Origin: Dyella lutea
GTDB lineage: Bacteria > Pseudomonadota > Gammaproteobacteria > Xanthomonadales > Rhodanobacteraceae
Reading direction: 5' to 3'
DNA length: 64,000 nucleotides
Assembly: GCF_024158035.1 (NCBI RefSeq)
Contig: NZ_JAMZEK010000002.1
Location: 248,001 to 312,000 of the forward strand
How positions within the stretch are numbered: the stretch's first letter is position 1; every line of letters starts with the position of its first letter. Under the pieces are notes generated by a model, which was not told the origin of the DNA, did no database searches, and saw nothing but the letters and a program-made list of their open reading frames with translations. The position numbers and the translations under genes were made by a program. Shown here piece by piece: positions 42,396 to 52,395 of this stretch.

Positions 42396-43696
42396 TGGCT
42401 AACGTCTTCACCCGCATCGGCGACTGGGTCAACGAGCGCGCGCCGAACATGATGCCTGCCTACCGCAAGCACATGACCGAGTACTACGCGCCGAAGAACT
42501 TCAATCTCTGGTACTACTTCGGCTCGCTGGCGATCCTGGTGCTGGTCAACCAGATCGTCACCGGCATCTTCCTCACCATGAACTACAAGACCAGCGCGGC
42601 GGAAGCCTTCGCCTCGGTCGAGTACATCATGCGCGACGTGGAGTGGGGCTGGCTGATCCGCTACATGCACTCCACCGGTGCCTCGCTGTTCTTCGTGGTG
42701 GTGTTCCTGCACATGTTCCGCGGCCTGATGTACGGCTCGTTCAAGAAGCCGCGCGAGCTGGTGTGGATCCTCGGCATGCTGATCTTCCTGGCACTGATGG
42801 CCGAGGCCTTCATGGGCTACGTGCTGCCGTGGGGCAACATGTCGTTCTGGGGCGCCAAGGTGATCATCTCGCTGTTCGGCACCATCCCCTACATCGGCAA
42901 CTCGCTGGTGCAGTGGATCATGGGCGACTACATCCCGGCCGATGCGACGCTCAACCGCTTCTTCGCGCTGCACGTGATCGCGCTGCCGCTGGTGCTGCTG
43001 CTGCTGGTGGTGCTGCATATCGCCGCACTGCACGAGGTGGGGTCGAACAACCCGGATGGCGTGGAGATCAAGAAGGGGCCGAAGGGCAACCGCTGGGATG
43101 CGCTGAAGCCGGCCGACGGCATTCCCTTCCATCCTTACTACACGGTGAAGGACCTGTTCGGCGTGGGATTCTTCCTGATGATCGCCGCCTTCATCATCTT
43201 CTTCGCGCCGACCTTCGGCGGCTGGTTCCTCGAACACGACAACTTCATCCCGGCCAACAACCTGGTGACGCCGTCGCACATCAAGCCGGTGTGGTACTTC
43301 ACTCCGTTCTACGCGATCCTGCGAATGATTCCGTCGTTCCTGGGCCAGGCGTTCTGGGGTGTGCTGGCGATGTTCGGTGCGATCGCGCTGCTGTTCGCGC
43401 TGCCGTGGATCGACGTCGGCCAAGTCAAGTCGATCCGCTACCGTGGTACCGGTTTCAAGGTGGCGCTCGGCCTGTTCGTACTGTCCTTCATCATGCTCGG
43501 CGCCGTGGGCGCCGGTGTGACGGCCGAGGTGATTCCCGCATGGTTCGGCAACGTCGACGTGACGTTCTGGGAAAACCTGTTCGGGCGCGCGATGACCTTG
43601 TTGTATTTCGGTTTCTTCGTCTTCCTCGGGTTCTACACGCGCCTGGGCTGGGAGAAGACCAAGCCGGTTCCGGAACGGGTGACGATGCATGACTAA
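42395..43696 (+). CDS. petB: Cytochrome b of the bc1 complex
   Basis: 433 aa, about eight to nine membrane helices, fused long form (no split b6/subunit IV). The haem ligands are in RYMHSTGASLFFVVVFLHMFRG and LHVIALPLVLLLLVVLHIAALHEVG; the Qo-site region is in the middle of the protein. It overlaps petC by 8 bases. Confidence 0.97.
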   Translation: MANVFTRIGDWVNERAPNMMPAYRKHMTEYYAPKNFNLWYYFGSLAILVLVNQIVTGIFLTMNYKTSAAEAFASVEYIMRDVEWGWLIRYMHSTGASLFFVVVFLHMFRGLMYGSFKKPRELVWILGMLIFLALMAEAFMGYVLPWGNMSFWGAKVIISLFGTIPYIGNSLVQWIMGDYIPADATLNRFFALHVIALPLVLLLLVVLHIAALHEVGSNNPDGVEIKKGPKGNRWDALKPADGIPFHPYYTVKDLFGVGFFLMIAAFIIFFAPTFGGWFLEHDNFIPANNLVTPSHIKPVWYFTPFYAILRMIPSFLGQAFWGVLAMFGAIALLFALPWIDVGQVKSIRYRGTGFKVALGLFVLSFIMLGAVGAGVTAEVIPAWFGNVDVTFWENLFGRAMTLLYFGFFVFLGFYTRLGWEKTKPVPERVTMHD

Positions 43697-44420
43697 GCGC
43701 TATTTCTCCTCCATCGCGCTGGCCTTCGGCCTGCTCGTCGGCTGCACCTCGGCGCTGGCCGCCGAAGGTCCCGAGCTGCCCAAGGCCGGCAACAACATCA
43801 GCGACCAGGCGTCGCTGCAGCGTGGCGCCAAGCTGTTCTTCAACTATTGCGTGGGCTGCCACTCGATCAAGTTCATGCGTTACTCGCGGATCGGCGAGGA
43901 CCTGGGCCTGACCGAGCAGGAGGTCATGCAGAACCTCAACTTCACCGGGGTCAACTACGGCGAGACGATCGAGTCGCACATGCCGGCGGAAGATGCGGCG
44001 AAGTGGTTCGGCAAGGCGCCGCCGGACCTCTCGCTCGAGGTGCGGGCCAAGACCGCCGACTGGGTCAACGCCTACCTCAATTCGTTCTACCTCGATCCGA
44101 GCCGGCCGGTCGGCTGGAACAACACCGTGTTCCCCAACGCTTCGATGCCGAACCCGCTCTGGGAGCTGCAGGGCATCCAGACCGCCGTGCGGAAGGACGG
44201 CAGTGAGGAGATCGAGAAGCTGGAGTTGTCCAAGCCCGGCAAAATGACCCCGGAGCAGTACCAGCAGGCAACCCGCGACCTGACCAACTTCCTCGAGTAC
44301 GTATCCGAGCCGGCGGCGCTGCAGCGCAAGCACTACGGCATCTGGGTGCTGTTGTTCCTGGCGGGTTTCACTCTCCTGGCCTACATGCTCAAGAAGGAAT
44401 ACTGGAAGGACGTCCACTGA
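43689..44420 (+). CDS. petC: Cytochrome c1
   Basis: 243 aa. Signal peptide ending in ALAAEG, haem c attachment CVGCH, methionine ligand probably in NASMPNPLWELQG, and a C-terminal membrane anchor (GIWVLLFLAGFTLLAYMLKKEYW). Third subunit of the bc1 complex. Confidence 0.96.
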   Translation: MTKRYFSSIALAFGLLVGCTSALAAEGPELPKAGNNISDQASLQRGAKLFFNYCVGCHSIKFMRYSRIGEDLGLTEQEVMQNLNFTGVNYGETIESHMPAEDAAKWFGKAPPDLSLEVRAKTADWVNAYLNSFYLDPSRPVGWNNTVFPNASMPNPLWELQGIQTAVRKDGSEEIEKLELSKPGKMTPEQYQQATRDLTNFLEYVSEPAALQRKHYGIWVLLFLAGFTLLAYMLKKEYWKDVH

Positions 44421-44493
44421 CCGCAAGGTTGGAGGGCACGCATGCGGCGGCCTCCGGGCCGCCGCATTCCGTTGTCAGCAGGGGAGATCGCGC

Positions 44494-45117
44494 ATGGTTC
44501 AAAGCGCCCGCTCGCGTACGGTGCTCACTCTTTACACCACGGCGGATGACATCCAGTGTCATCGTGTCCGCCTGCTGCTCGCTGCGAAGGGCGTCAGCTA
44601 CGAGCGGGTGATGGTCGAACCCGGCCAGCCGCCCGAGGATCTGGTCGACCTGAACCCCTATGCCAGCACGCCGACCTTGGTCGACCGTGACCTCGTTCTC
44701 TACGACACCTCGGTGATCTGCGAATACCTCGACGAGCGTTATCCGCATCCTCCACTGATGCCGATCGATCCGCTTTCGCGTGCGCGCCTGCGCCTTGCCG
44801 CGGTGCGGATCGAGCGCGACTGGCTGCCGGAGGTCGACACGATTCGTGCCGGGGGCCGTCCCGCCGATGCCGCCCGGAAGCGTCTACGAGAGCAGCTGCT
44901 GGCTTCGCTGCCGCTGTTCAAGGCGGCCCGGTTCTTCCTCAATCCGGAAATGAGCCTGGCCGACTGCCTGGTCGCACCGGTAGTCTGGCGTTTGCCCTGG
45001 CTCGGCGTGGAGCTTGGCAAGGAGGGGCGCCCGATCGTCGATTATGGCGAGCGTCTGTTCAACAGCCAGGGCTATACCCGAAGCCTCACCGCGGAAGAAA
45101 AGGCGATGCGACCCTGA
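44494..45117 (+). CDS. sspA: Stringent starvation protein A (GST fold)
   Basis: 207 aa. N-terminal thioredoxin-like domain (LTLYTTADDIQCHRVRLLLAAKGVSYE) with NPYASTPTLVDRDLVLYDTSVICEYLDERYPHPPLMP, then a helical GST C-domain. In E. coli SspA binds RNA polymerase during starvation. It follows petC by 73 bases and overlaps sspB (TGATG), the usual gene order. Confidence 0.94.
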   Translation: MVQSARSRTVLTLYTTADDIQCHRVRLLLAAKGVSYERVMVEPGQPPEDLVDLNPYASTPTLVDRDLVLYDTSVICEYLDERYPHPPLMPIDPLSRARLRLAAVRIERDWLPEVDTIRAGGRPADAARKRLREQLLASLPLFKAARFFLNPEMSLADCLVAPVVWRLPWLGVELGKEGRPIVDYGERLFNSQGYTRSLTAEEKAMRP

Positions 45118-45566
45118 TGGGACAGTCCGACACACCTGCGATGAGCTCGAATCGCCCCTATCTGCTGCGGGCGATCTACGACTGGATCACCGACAACAAT
45201 CTCACGCCCTACGTGCTGGTCGATGCGGCCCGGGAGGGCGTTCGCGTTCCGCCGCACGTGATCAAGAACGGCCAGGTCGTGCTCAACCTCGCAATGCGCG
45301 CGGTGGCCAATCTCGACCTTGGCAACGAGTGGATCAGCTTTCAGGCGCGCTTCTCCGGGGTGAGTCATTCCATTCTCGTCCCCGTATCTGCCGTGCTCGC
45401 GCTCTACGCACAGGAAAACGGTCAGGGGATGATGTTTCCCGCCGAGGACTCGGATGCCGAGCCACCGCCCTCTCCGCCGGATGGCGGGGAGCCGGCAGGC
45501 GCACCCGAGCCCGCGCCGGACGACGACAAGCCACGGCGTGGCGGTCACCTGCGTATCGTGAAATAG
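45117..45566 (+). CDS. sspB: ClpXP adaptor SspB
   Basis: 149 aa. NRPYLLRAIYDWITDNNLTPYVLVDA and the substrate-binding domain to about residue 115, then a flexible acidic, proline-rich tail ending RRGGHLRIVK, the ClpX-binding module (LRVVK in E. coli). It delivers ssrA-tagged proteins to ClpXP. ATG 45117 overlaps the sspA stop; ATG 45141 is also possible. Confidence 0.94.
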   Translation: MGQSDTPAMSSNRPYLLRAIYDWITDNNLTPYVLVDAAREGVRVPPHVIKNGQVVLNLAMRAVANLDLGNEWISFQARFSGVSHSILVPVSAVLALYAQENGQGMMFPAEDSDAEPPPSPPDGGEPAGAPEPAPDDDKPRRGGHLRIVK

Positions 45567-45584
45567 CTCGCCAGCCTCGGCGAC

Positions 45585-46025
45585 TCACTCGCCGGGCGGC
45601 ATGCGCCGCCGGAGCGGGACGACATTGTTCGCGCGGGGTTGCCCTGCGGGGCTCTGTCGCGGCACCGGAGGGGTTGTGTCCGGATGCACATTGTCATTGG
45701 CCGGGACTCCAGCCAGCCAGTGGACGGTCGGCAGGCTCAGTCCGGTGACACGGCGGCCCTGCATCCAGATCCGGCCCGGCTCGCGGTCGTCGCCGTCGAT
45801 GCTGACTTCGAACGCATAACCGTGTTCAATCCCACGGCTTCCGTTGACCGTACGCAGTCGAAGCGAACGCAGGCCGACCGTCTCGTCCAGGAGCTGCAGG
45901 CCCTGCAGCTCGCAATGCCGTCGCGCCGCCGCCACGGCCAATTCGCGGGCGCGCGCAAGCTCCATCCAGGCGGCCACCACGGCACCGAGGATCAGCAGCA
46001 GCGCGAGATCGTGCAAATTCCCCAT
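45585..46025 (-). CDS. DUF3301 domain protein
   Basis: 146 aa. One N-terminal membrane helix (LALLLILGAVVAAWM), then REL-x-AAARRHCELQGLQLLDETVGLRSLRLR, the DUF3301 pattern, and GHGYAFEVS-like strands; a disordered Pro-rich tail ends it. Function unknown. Predicted small inner-membrane protein. It follows nadC on the same strand after 43 bases. Confidence 0.7.
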   Translation of the reverse strand: MGNLHDLALLLILGAVVAAWMELARARELAVAAARRHCELQGLQLLDETVGLRSLRLRTVNGSRGIEHGYAFEVSIDGDDREPGRIWMQGRRVTGLSLPTVHWLAGVPANDNVHPDTTPPVPRQSPAGQPRANNVVPLRRRMPPGE

Positions 46026-46068
46026 GGCCGAAGTGTGTGTGCGCGCCACCCGGTTCGCAAGGTGGTGT

Positions 46069-46926
46069 TCAGTCCAGGTGCAATCGCAGCGACAGGTCGA
46101 TGGCGCGCACGTGCTTGGTCAGGGCGCCGACCGAAACGAAGTCCACCCCGGTGGTGGCTATCTCGCGAATCGTGGCGAGCTCCACGTTGCCGGAAACTTC
46201 CAGTGGAACCCGGCCGCCAGCGACGCTGACGGCTTGCCGCATGGCGGCCAGGTCGAAGTTGTCCAGCATCACGCGGTCGACGCCGGCGGACAGGGCCTGG
46301 TTGAGTTCCTCGAGGCTCTCCGCCTCGACCTCCAGCGGAAGCCCGGGATGCAGCCGGCGCGCTGCGGCGACAGCGGCAGCGATGCCGCCCGCGGCGATGA
46401 TGTGGTTTTCCTTGATCAACACGCCGTCGTAGAGGCCGATGCGGTGGTTGACGCCACCCCCGCAGCGCACGGCGTATTTCTGCGCAAGCCGCAGGCCCGG
46501 CACGGTCTTGCGCGTATCGAGCAGCCGGGTGCCGGTGCCGGCCAGCGCGGCCGCATAGGCGGCCGTCGTCGTCGCGGTGCCAGAGAGCAACTGCAGGAAA
46601 TTGAGGGCGGAGCGCTCCGCCGTCACCAGTGCCCTCGCGCGGCCGGAGAGCGCGCAGAGCTTGGCGCCGGCGGGCACGGCGTCACCGTCGTCGAAGAACC
46701 ACTCGATCGAGACGCCGGGGTCGCGCGCCTGGAAGCAGGCGTCGAACCAGGGCCTCCCGGCAAGTACGGCCGACTCGCGGCAGGTCAGCGTGGCGCGGGC
46801 CGTGGACTCTGCCGGGAGCAGTTCTGCGGTGGCGTCTCCGTCGCCGACGTCCTCGGTAAATGCCCGCTCGATATCGCAAAGGATCTGCTCCCGTGAGGGA
46901 GGGGAGAAGCGTCCCGCCTGGGTCAT
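46069..46926 (-). CDS. nadC: Nicotinate-nucleotide pyrophosphorylase (carboxylating)
   Basis: 285 aa. Converts quinolinate and PRPP to nicotinate mononucleotide, in NAD synthesis. TEDVGDGDATAELLP, SGTATTTAAY, LLDTRKTVPGLRLAQKYAVRCGGGVNHRIGLYDGVLIKENH (the PRPP and quinolinate site), and DRVMLDNFDLAAMR are all present. The start overlaps the DUF1631 stop (ATGA). Confidence 0.96.
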   Translation of the reverse strand: MTQAGRFSPPSREQILCDIERAFTEDVGDGDATAELLPAESTARATLTCRESAVLAGRPWFDACFQARDPGVSIEWFFDDGDAVPAGAKLCALSGRARALVTAERSALNFLQLLSGTATTTAAYAAALAGTGTRLLDTRKTVPGLRLAQKYAVRCGGGVNHRIGLYDGVLIKENHIIAAGGIAAAVAAARRLHPGLPLEVEAESLEELNQALSAGVDRVMLDNFDLAAMRQAVSVAGGRVPLEVSGNVELATIREIATTGVDFVSVGALTKHVRAIDLSLRLHLD

Positions 46927-49184
46927 TCCTGCTCCGTCGTCGGGGCTGGCTGGCTGAGCTTGCCTACGATGGCATCCATCGCCCGGTCGAACAGGGCGTT
47001 GGACGCCAGGACACTGGCCCGGCCCTCGGCCAGGGTTGCGGCGAGCTCCTGTGGGGAATAGTCGCCAACCTTCAGTCCGCGGCGGTTCACGAACAGATAG
47101 CGACCACTCATCGGGCTGATCCACGAAAGTTTGGCACGCTCCGGAGCCCCTTCCGCAGGCTTGAACTCCAGCCAGGTCCCGGGCCGCATCGCCTGCACCT
47201 GTTCGAGCTGCGCGCGCACTTCGGGGGGCAGGATCTCCAGCTGCTCGGCGGCATCTTCCGGTGCCAGCGGCGCCGTATCCGGAACGTTCTCTACCAGCGA
47301 CTGGATGCTCTCCGGTATCGCCGGCGCCACGACCTCCCGGGGGGCTGTGGCGGGGGCTTCGCCCAGCTGCCCGGCGTAATGGGAGCGCAACTGATCGAGC
47401 AGGCGCTCGACGTCGTGTTCCTGGAAGGCAACGTTGGCCAGTCCCTTGCGCAGCGCCCGCTCGATGTTGGGCAGCATCTGCCGCAGCGTCTCGCGTCCGC
47501 CGGCATCCTTTGGCAACCGGGTGCTCGCCACCAGTTCGTTGACGAAGCGCAGCGCCTCGGCGAACTCGGGCGAGTCGCCGCCCTGCCGCAGCAGGATCAG
47601 CACCAGGTAGTTTGCCCAGGCGCGTGCGAGCACGCCGTGCATGAGCGGCGGCAATGGCTTGCCGTCGATGCGGTCGAGGATTTCCCGGGCCGCACGCCGG
47701 CGTGCCTGTTCCAGCTTCTCGCGACCGCGGGTCGATTCAGCCACCCGCTGTTCTGCCAGCTCGGCACGCTTGCGCGCGAGATCCTGGAACTCCTGCAGCT
47801 CGCCGAGCAGCCGGTCGAAGATACCCATGTCGTCGTCGAACTCATTCAGCAGTTGCTCGACGACGGACTTGATCTTGTCGTAAAGGCGGCGGTCCTTGTC
47901 GGACTCCTCCGACCAGCCCTTGGCGGCATCGGCGAGGCTGTCGAGCAGACGGCGCGCGGGATGCTGGCGATGCGCGAACAGCTTGCGGTCGAGGATCGCG
48001 GCCTTGAGGTAAGGGATCTGCAGACGCGCAAGCAGCACCTGCATCTGCGGAGGCAGATTCCGGTCTTCGAGGATGAACTCGAACAGCATGCCCACCAGGT
48101 CGATGGTGTCCTCATCAATGGAGGACACGTGACTGGGTCGTTCGCCTCGCAGGGCCCCGATCTGGTTGAGCAGATGGTCCTTCAGGTGGGCGACTTCGGC
48201 GGAAATGTCCCCGGCACCACTCTCTCCGACGGCGGGCAGGCCGTGGCTGACGATCTGGCCCTGCAGCACGCTCAGTGCGCCGAGCAGTTCGTTGGCCGTG
48301 GGAATCGACTGCGGGCCCAGTGTGACGGACGACGAGCCGACGCCGTGACCGCGACGCGCCGTAAACAGGGCCTGTAGGGTGGTCAGGATGTTGCCGGCCT
48401 CGTCGGTGACCGAGCTCGCCGCCGCGGGGTGGTCTTCACCGACCGCCTGCGCGCGAGGTGCACTGGCCGTGCGGGCGACGGCACCGCGTGCGTGCTCGTG
48501 CCTGAGGTTGGGGAGCACCCCAGCCTTGGCCAGGAGATCGTTCAGTTCGCCGTAGAGCTCCTCCATGCCGGAGAGGACGTAACGGTCGAACAGCTTGTAG
48601 ATGATCAGCTTGACGCGCATGTCCGCCTGCAACTCGCGCATCGCCTGGCGGAATGCCTGGGTCAGCACGGCCGGTCCCACCGGGCTGGTGACCTCGGAGA
48701 CCTGGATGCCGCCGCAGATCACGGCCAGCCGCTGGTTCACTGCAAACAGGTCGCGCGCCAGGCGGGACTCGTTCTTGCTGATCATGCTGGTGATGGCGAG
48801 CGATTCCTCCAGCTCGTTGTCGGCCACCAGGGTGAGCTCCACCGCGCCGATCGTCTCGGCCTCGACCGGGGGCTTGCGGCGTTGCGCGGCAAAGTCGGTC
48901 AGCTCCCGGCTGAATTGGGCGAGATAGCTGCGCTCCACCGCTGGCCGACGCTTGCGCACTTCCCGCATGCCGTCGAAATAGTGCATCTGGGCGGCGTTGT
49001 TTTCCGCCTTCTCGGCCAGGTCGAACAGCGCATCATCGACGTGCTCGAACATGTTGCCGAGAAGCTGCTGCAGCCGGCGACTGGAAGCGTCCCGTACCGC
49101 ATGCAACAGATCACCACCGCGCTCCGGCGCGTTGGGATGCTGGTTCAGGTTGACGATCCTGCTCGGTTCGATCGCGTCTTTCAT
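46923..49184 (-). CDS. DUF1631 domain protein of unknown function
   Basis: 753 aa, with no signal peptide and only charged, helical sequence: a coiled-coil region near 490-560 (DLARKRAELAEQRVAESTRGREKLEQARRRAAREI). The C-terminal part, MRPGTWLEFKPAEGAPERAKLSWISPMSGRYLFVNRRGLKV, is PilZ-like and typical of DUF1631. Such proteins are common in beta- and gammaproteobacteria and are sometimes wrongly called thymidine phosphorylase. ATG 49184 has an AGGGGG Shine-Dalgarno. The 3' end overlaps nadC. Confidence 0.8.
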   Translation of the reverse strand: MKDAIEPSRIVNLNQHPNAPERGGDLLHAVRDASSRRLQQLLGNMFEHVDDALFDLAEKAENNAAQMHYFDGMREVRKRRPAVERSYLAQFSRELTDFAAQRRKPPVEAETIGAVELTLVADNELEESLAITSMISKNESRLARDLFAVNQRLAVICGGIQVSEVTSPVGPAVLTQAFRQAMRELQADMRVKLIIYKLFDRYVLSGMEELYGELNDLLAKAGVLPNLRHEHARGAVARTASAPRAQAVGEDHPAAASSVTDEAGNILTTLQALFTARRGHGVGSSSVTLGPQSIPTANELLGALSVLQGQIVSHGLPAVGESGAGDISAEVAHLKDHLLNQIGALRGERPSHVSSIDEDTIDLVGMLFEFILEDRNLPPQMQVLLARLQIPYLKAAILDRKLFAHRQHPARRLLDSLADAAKGWSEESDKDRRLYDKIKSVVEQLLNEFDDDMGIFDRLLGELQEFQDLARKRAELAEQRVAESTRGREKLEQARRRAAREILDRIDGKPLPPLMHGVLARAWANYLVLILLRQGGDSPEFAEALRFVNELVASTRLPKDAGGRETLRQMLPNIERALRKGLANVAFQEHDVERLLDQLRSHYAGQLGEAPATAPREVVAPAIPESIQSLVENVPDTAPLAPEDAAEQLEILPPEVRAQLEQVQAMRPGTWLEFKPAEGAPERAKLSWISPMSGRYLFVNRRGLKVGDYSPQELAATLAEGRASVLASNALFDRAMDAIVGKLSQPAPTTEQE

Positions 49185-49298
49185 CGCCGCCCCCTGGGGC
49201 GTTGGCCGCCTGGACAGTCGCGCCCGCCGTGGGCGCAAGCCGTTTCACGATAAGCCCAAAAGCAACCACAAACCATGTGTCAGCCCGCAGTTTTCCGA

Positions 49299-49568
49299 TT
49301 ACTCGTGCGGGAAATCGGCGATCTGCAGGGTACCGATGCCCTCCTCGGGCAGCATCACCGGAATCCCGTCCTCGACCCGATACACCACCTTGCGGTCGAC
49401 GGTGATCAGAGCCTCGGCGACCCTTGCCGTGACCGGCGCCCCCGCGACCGTCACCAGTTGCCCGGCGGCGACCGTCCGATTGATGCTGTCCAGCTCGCTC
49501 CGGGTGGCCGGTCGGATGGGAGTCTTGCTGACCGGGCAGCACAGGATGTCGAGCAGGCGCTTGTCCAT
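49299..49568 (-). CDS. Trm112-family / YcaR-like small protein
   Basis: 89 aa. LLDILCCPVSKTPI near the start and VVYRVEDGIPVMLPEEG near the end are the Trm112/YcaR signature. Only the N-terminal Cys-Cys-Pro pair remains, so it probably does not bind zinc as the eukaryotic form does. Role uncertain in bacteria. It diverges from purE. Confidence 0.82.
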   Translation of the reverse strand: MDKRLLDILCCPVSKTPIRPATRSELDSINRTVAAGQLVTVAGAPVTARVAEALITVDRKVVYRVEDGIPVMLPEEGIGTLQIADFPHE

Positions 49569-49628
49569 GGGGCGGGATGTAGGGCAGCGGGAAAGCTTTT
49601 ACAATAGCGGTTTTTGGATGGCCCAGCC

Positions 49629-50132
49629 ATGACGATTACCGCCGTGCCGCCGCGGGTGGGCGTGGTCATGGGATCCCGGTCCGACTGGGAAACCATGCAG
49701 CACGCCGCCGACTACCTGACCCAGTTGGGCGTGCCCCACGAGGTCCAGGTGGTCTCTGCCCACCGCACCCCGGATCTGCTGTTCCGTTATGCCGATGAGG
49801 CGGTGGGACGCGGGATCCAGGTGATCATTGCCGGTGCCGGCGGCGCCGCCCACCTGCCGGGCATGCTTGCGGCAAAGACCCGGTTGCCGGTGTTCGGCGT
49901 GCCGGTGCAGTCGAAGGCGCTCAACGGGATGGACTCCCTGCTGTCGATCGCGCAGATGCCGGCGGGTATCCCGGTCGGGACCCTGGCGATTGGCCGGGCC
50001 GGTGCGGTGAATGCCGCGCTGCTGGCGGCGGCCGTGCTGGCGCTCCATGATCCCGAGCTGGCCCGGGCGCTCGAGGCGTTCCGCGACAACCAGACCCGTC
50101 AGGTGCTGAACCACCCGGATCCGCGCGCATGA
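49629..50132 (+). CDS. purE: N5-carboxyaminoimidazole ribonucleotide mutase
   Basis: 167 aa. [38 protein letters not shown] and [30 protein letters not shown] are class I PurE signatures. It moves the carboxyl group of N5-CAIR to C4, giving CAIR in purine synthesis. Overlaps purK by four bases. ATG 49629 is the natural start. Confidence 0.96.
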   Translation: MTITAVPPRVGVVMGSRSDWETMQHAADYLTQLGVPHEVQVVSAHRTPDLLFRYADEAVGRGIQVIIAGAGGAAHLPGMLAAKTRLPVFGVPVQSKALNGMDSLLSIAQMPAGIPVGTLAIGRAGAVNAALLAAAVLALHDPELARALEAFRDNQTRQVLNHPDPRA

Positions 50133-51286
50133 GCGATCGTCGGCAGCCGGTGCTCGGCATCCTCGGGGGGGGGCAGTTGGCGCGGATGCTTACGCTCGCC
50201 GCGGCTCCGCTGGGCATCAAGACGCTGGTGGTCGATACCTCCGCCGAAGCCTGCGCCGGCCAGGTGGCGCCGCTGATCGTGGCTAACTGGTCCGATCACG
50301 AGGCGCTGGCGGAGTTCGCCAACGGCGTCGACGCGGTCACCTTCGACTTCGAGAACGTGCCGGCGAGTACCGCCGAGTGGCTCGCCGGGCGGGTGGCGGT
50401 CTACCCCAATCCGGGGGCGTTGGCGGTGGCGCAGGACCGGCTGACCGAGAAGACCCTTTTTCGCGAGTGCGGTCTGGCCACGCCTGAGTTCGTCGCCGTG
50501 GATACCCGCGAAGACCTGGGCCGCGCGCTCGCCGTCACCGGCGCTCCGGCGATTCTCAAGACCCGGCGTCTGGGCTACGACGGCAAGGGCCAATTCCGCC
50601 TGCGCTCGGGCGCCGACGCCGATGCGGCCTGGGAGGCGCTTGGCGCCCAGGCGGCAATTCATGGCCTGATTCTCGAGGCCTTCGTCCCATTCGAGCGCGA
50701 GTTGTCGGTGATTGCCGTGCGTGGTCGCGACGGCGAATTCCGCACCTGGCCGCTGACCCGCAACTGGCATACCGATGGTGTGCTCAGCCTCAGCCTGGCG
50801 CCGGCGCCGGACATCGAGGCGCTGCAGCCGCGCGCCACCGCGCTGGCCCGGAAGCTGGCCGAGCGGTTGGACTACGTCGGAGTGTTCGCGCTGGAGTTGT
50901 TCGTGAAGGACGGTGAGCTGCTGGGCAACGAGATGGCGCCAAGGGTGCACAACTCGGGGCATTGGACGATCGAGGGAGCGCACGCCAGCCAGTTCGAGAA
51001 CCATGTGCGGGCCGTGCTCGGATTGCCGCTGGGCGACACTGGCGCCCGTGGCGCGTCGCTGATGTTCAACTGGATCGGCGCGCTGCCGGATCAGGCGCCG
51101 GTGCTGTGCACCGTGGACGGCCATTGGCACGACTACGGCAAGCAGGCACGCCCGGGGCGCAAGGTGGGGCATGCCACGCTATGTGCACCGGATGCCCGGA
51201 CCTTGCTTGATCGCGCCGAGGCGTTGGCCCGCGCGATCGGCTGGGAGCCGGCCGTGGCGGGCGTGCGCGAAGCCTGCGGCGGCTGA
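50129..51286 (+). CDS. purK: N5-carboxyaminoimidazole ribonucleotide synthase
   Basis: 385 aa, ATP-grasp fold. [17 protein letters not shown] at the start, [14 protein letters not shown] (ATP site), [17 protein letters not shown], and [25 protein letters not shown] in the catalytic part. It carboxylates AIR using ATP and bicarbonate, giving PurE its substrate. Confidence 0.96.
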   Translation: MSDRRQPVLGILGGGQLARMLTLAAAPLGIKTLVVDTSAEACAGQVAPLIVANWSDHEALAEFANGVDAVTFDFENVPASTAEWLAGRVAVYPNPGALAVAQDRLTEKTLFRECGLATPEFVAVDTREDLGRALAVTGAPAILKTRRLGYDGKGQFRLRSGADADAAWEALGAQAAIHGLILEAFVPFERELSVIAVRGRDGEFRTWPLTRNWHTDGVLSLSLAPAPDIEALQPRATALARKLAERLDYVGVFALELFVKDGELLGNEMAPRVHNSGHWTIEGAHASQFENHVRAVLGLPLGDTGARGASLMFNWIGALPDQAPVLCTVDGHWHDYGKQARPGRKVGHATLCAPDARTLLDRAEALARAIGWEPAVAGVREACGG

Positions 51287-51313
51287 GTCGACGACCGGGC
51301 GCATACCGGGCAC

Positions 51314-51347
51314 AAAAAAACGGAACCGGTGACGGCTCCGTTTTTTT
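51314..51347. terminator. Bidirectional terminator between purK and sodB
   Basis: A-run, then CGGAACC-GGTGAC-GGCTCCG (one mismatch in the stem), then seven T. The run of A before and T after the hairpin suits termination of both converging transcripts. Confidence 0.85.
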
Positions 51348-51370
51348 CATGGCTGTCCGGAAGTCGGAAG

Positions 51371-51949
51371 TCAGGCCAAGTTCTTGGCCGCGAAGTCCCA
51401 GTTCACCAGGTTCCAGAACGCCTCGATGTACTTCGGGCGGGCGTTGCGGTAGTCGACGTAGTAGGCGTGCTCCCATACGTCCATGGTGAACAGCGGCTTG
51501 TCGCTGCCGGTGATCGGCGTGGCGGCGTTGGAGGTGTTGACGATGCCGAGCGAGCCGTCCGGGCGCTGCACCAGCCAGGTCCAGCCCGAGCCGAAGTTGC
51601 CGGCGGCCGACTTGGAGAACTCCTCCTTGAACTTCTCGAACGAGCCGAACGCCTTGGTGATGGCGTCGGCCAGCTTGCCGGTCGGCTCGCCGCCGCCGTT
51701 GGGCTTCATCGAGTTCCAGTAGAAGGTGTGGTTCCAGACCTGGGCGGCGTTGTTGAAGGTGCCGCCGGAGGACTTCCTCACGATGTCCTCGAGCGCCGCA
51801 CCTTCGAACTCGGTGCCTTTGATCAGGTTGTTGAGGTTGGTGACGTAGGCCTGGTGGTGCTTGCCGTAGTGGTACTCCAGCGTCTCGGCCGAGATGTGCG
51901 GCTCGAGGGCGTTCTTTTCATAGGGCAGGGCGGGTAGTTCGATCGCCAT
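51371..51949 (-). CDS. sodB: Iron superoxide dismutase
   Basis: 192 aa. Metal ligands: His in [12 protein letters not shown], His in [14 protein letters not shown], and Asp/His in [13 protein letters not shown]. Gln in AAQVWNHTF and AAGNFGSGW, without the later Gln, point to the iron form. Cytoplasmic enzyme that converts superoxide to oxygen and hydrogen peroxide. Diverges from grxD. Confidence 0.95.
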   Translation of the reverse strand: MAIELPALPYEKNALEPHISAETLEYHYGKHHQAYVTNLNNLIKGTEFEGAALEDIVRKSSGGTFNNAAQVWNHTFYWNSMKPNGGGEPTGKLADAITKAFGSFEKFKEEFSKSAAGNFGSGWTWLVQRPDGSLGIVNTSNAATPITGSDKPLFTMDVWEHAYYVDYRNARPKYIEAFWNLVNWDFAAKNLA

Positions 51950-52071
51950 GGCGATGGCTCCTTGACGTTGGCTGGAAAAGGGGAAAAGGGAGTGGCCGCC
52001 CCCGAGCGTGGCCGGGGAAGCGGCTGATACACTAGCGGCTTGCCTGCATTGTAGTGATGAAATCCAGAGCT

Positions 52072-52395
52072 ATGGACGTTAACGAACGAATCAAGGCGGT
52101 GCTCGCCGAGCACCCCATGGTGCTCTTCATGAAGGGCACGCCGCAGTTCCCCATGTGTGGATTCTCCAGTCGTGCCGTGCAGGCGTTGCAGGGCGCCGGA
52201 GCTGCGTTCCACGCGGTCAACGTGCTGGCCGACCCCGAGGTGCGTGCCGCGCTGCCGCATTACGCCAACTGGCCGACTTTTCCGCAGCTTTACATCCAGG
52301 GCGAGCTGATCGGTGGCTGCGACATCATCGAGGATCTGCACGTGGCCGGCGAGCTCGAGCGCATGGCCCAGGACGTGGCAGGGGTCGTGCACTGA
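52072..52395 (+). CDS. grxD: Monothiol glutaredoxin GrxD
   Basis: 107 aa. Single active-site Cys29 in PMCGFSS, the CGFS type; KGTPQFPMCGFSSRAV and WPTFPQLYIQGELIGGCDIIEDL follow the family. It binds [2Fe-2S] with glutathione and takes part in iron-sulfur cluster transfer. ATG 52072 is chosen over ATG/GTG at 52054-52057. Stop overlaps the next start by one base. Confidence 0.95.
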   Translation: MDVNERIKAVLAEHPMVLFMKGTPQFPMCGFSSRAVQALQGAGAAFHAVNVLADPEVRAALPHYANWPTFPQLYIQGELIGGCDIIEDLHVAGELERMAQDVAGVVH

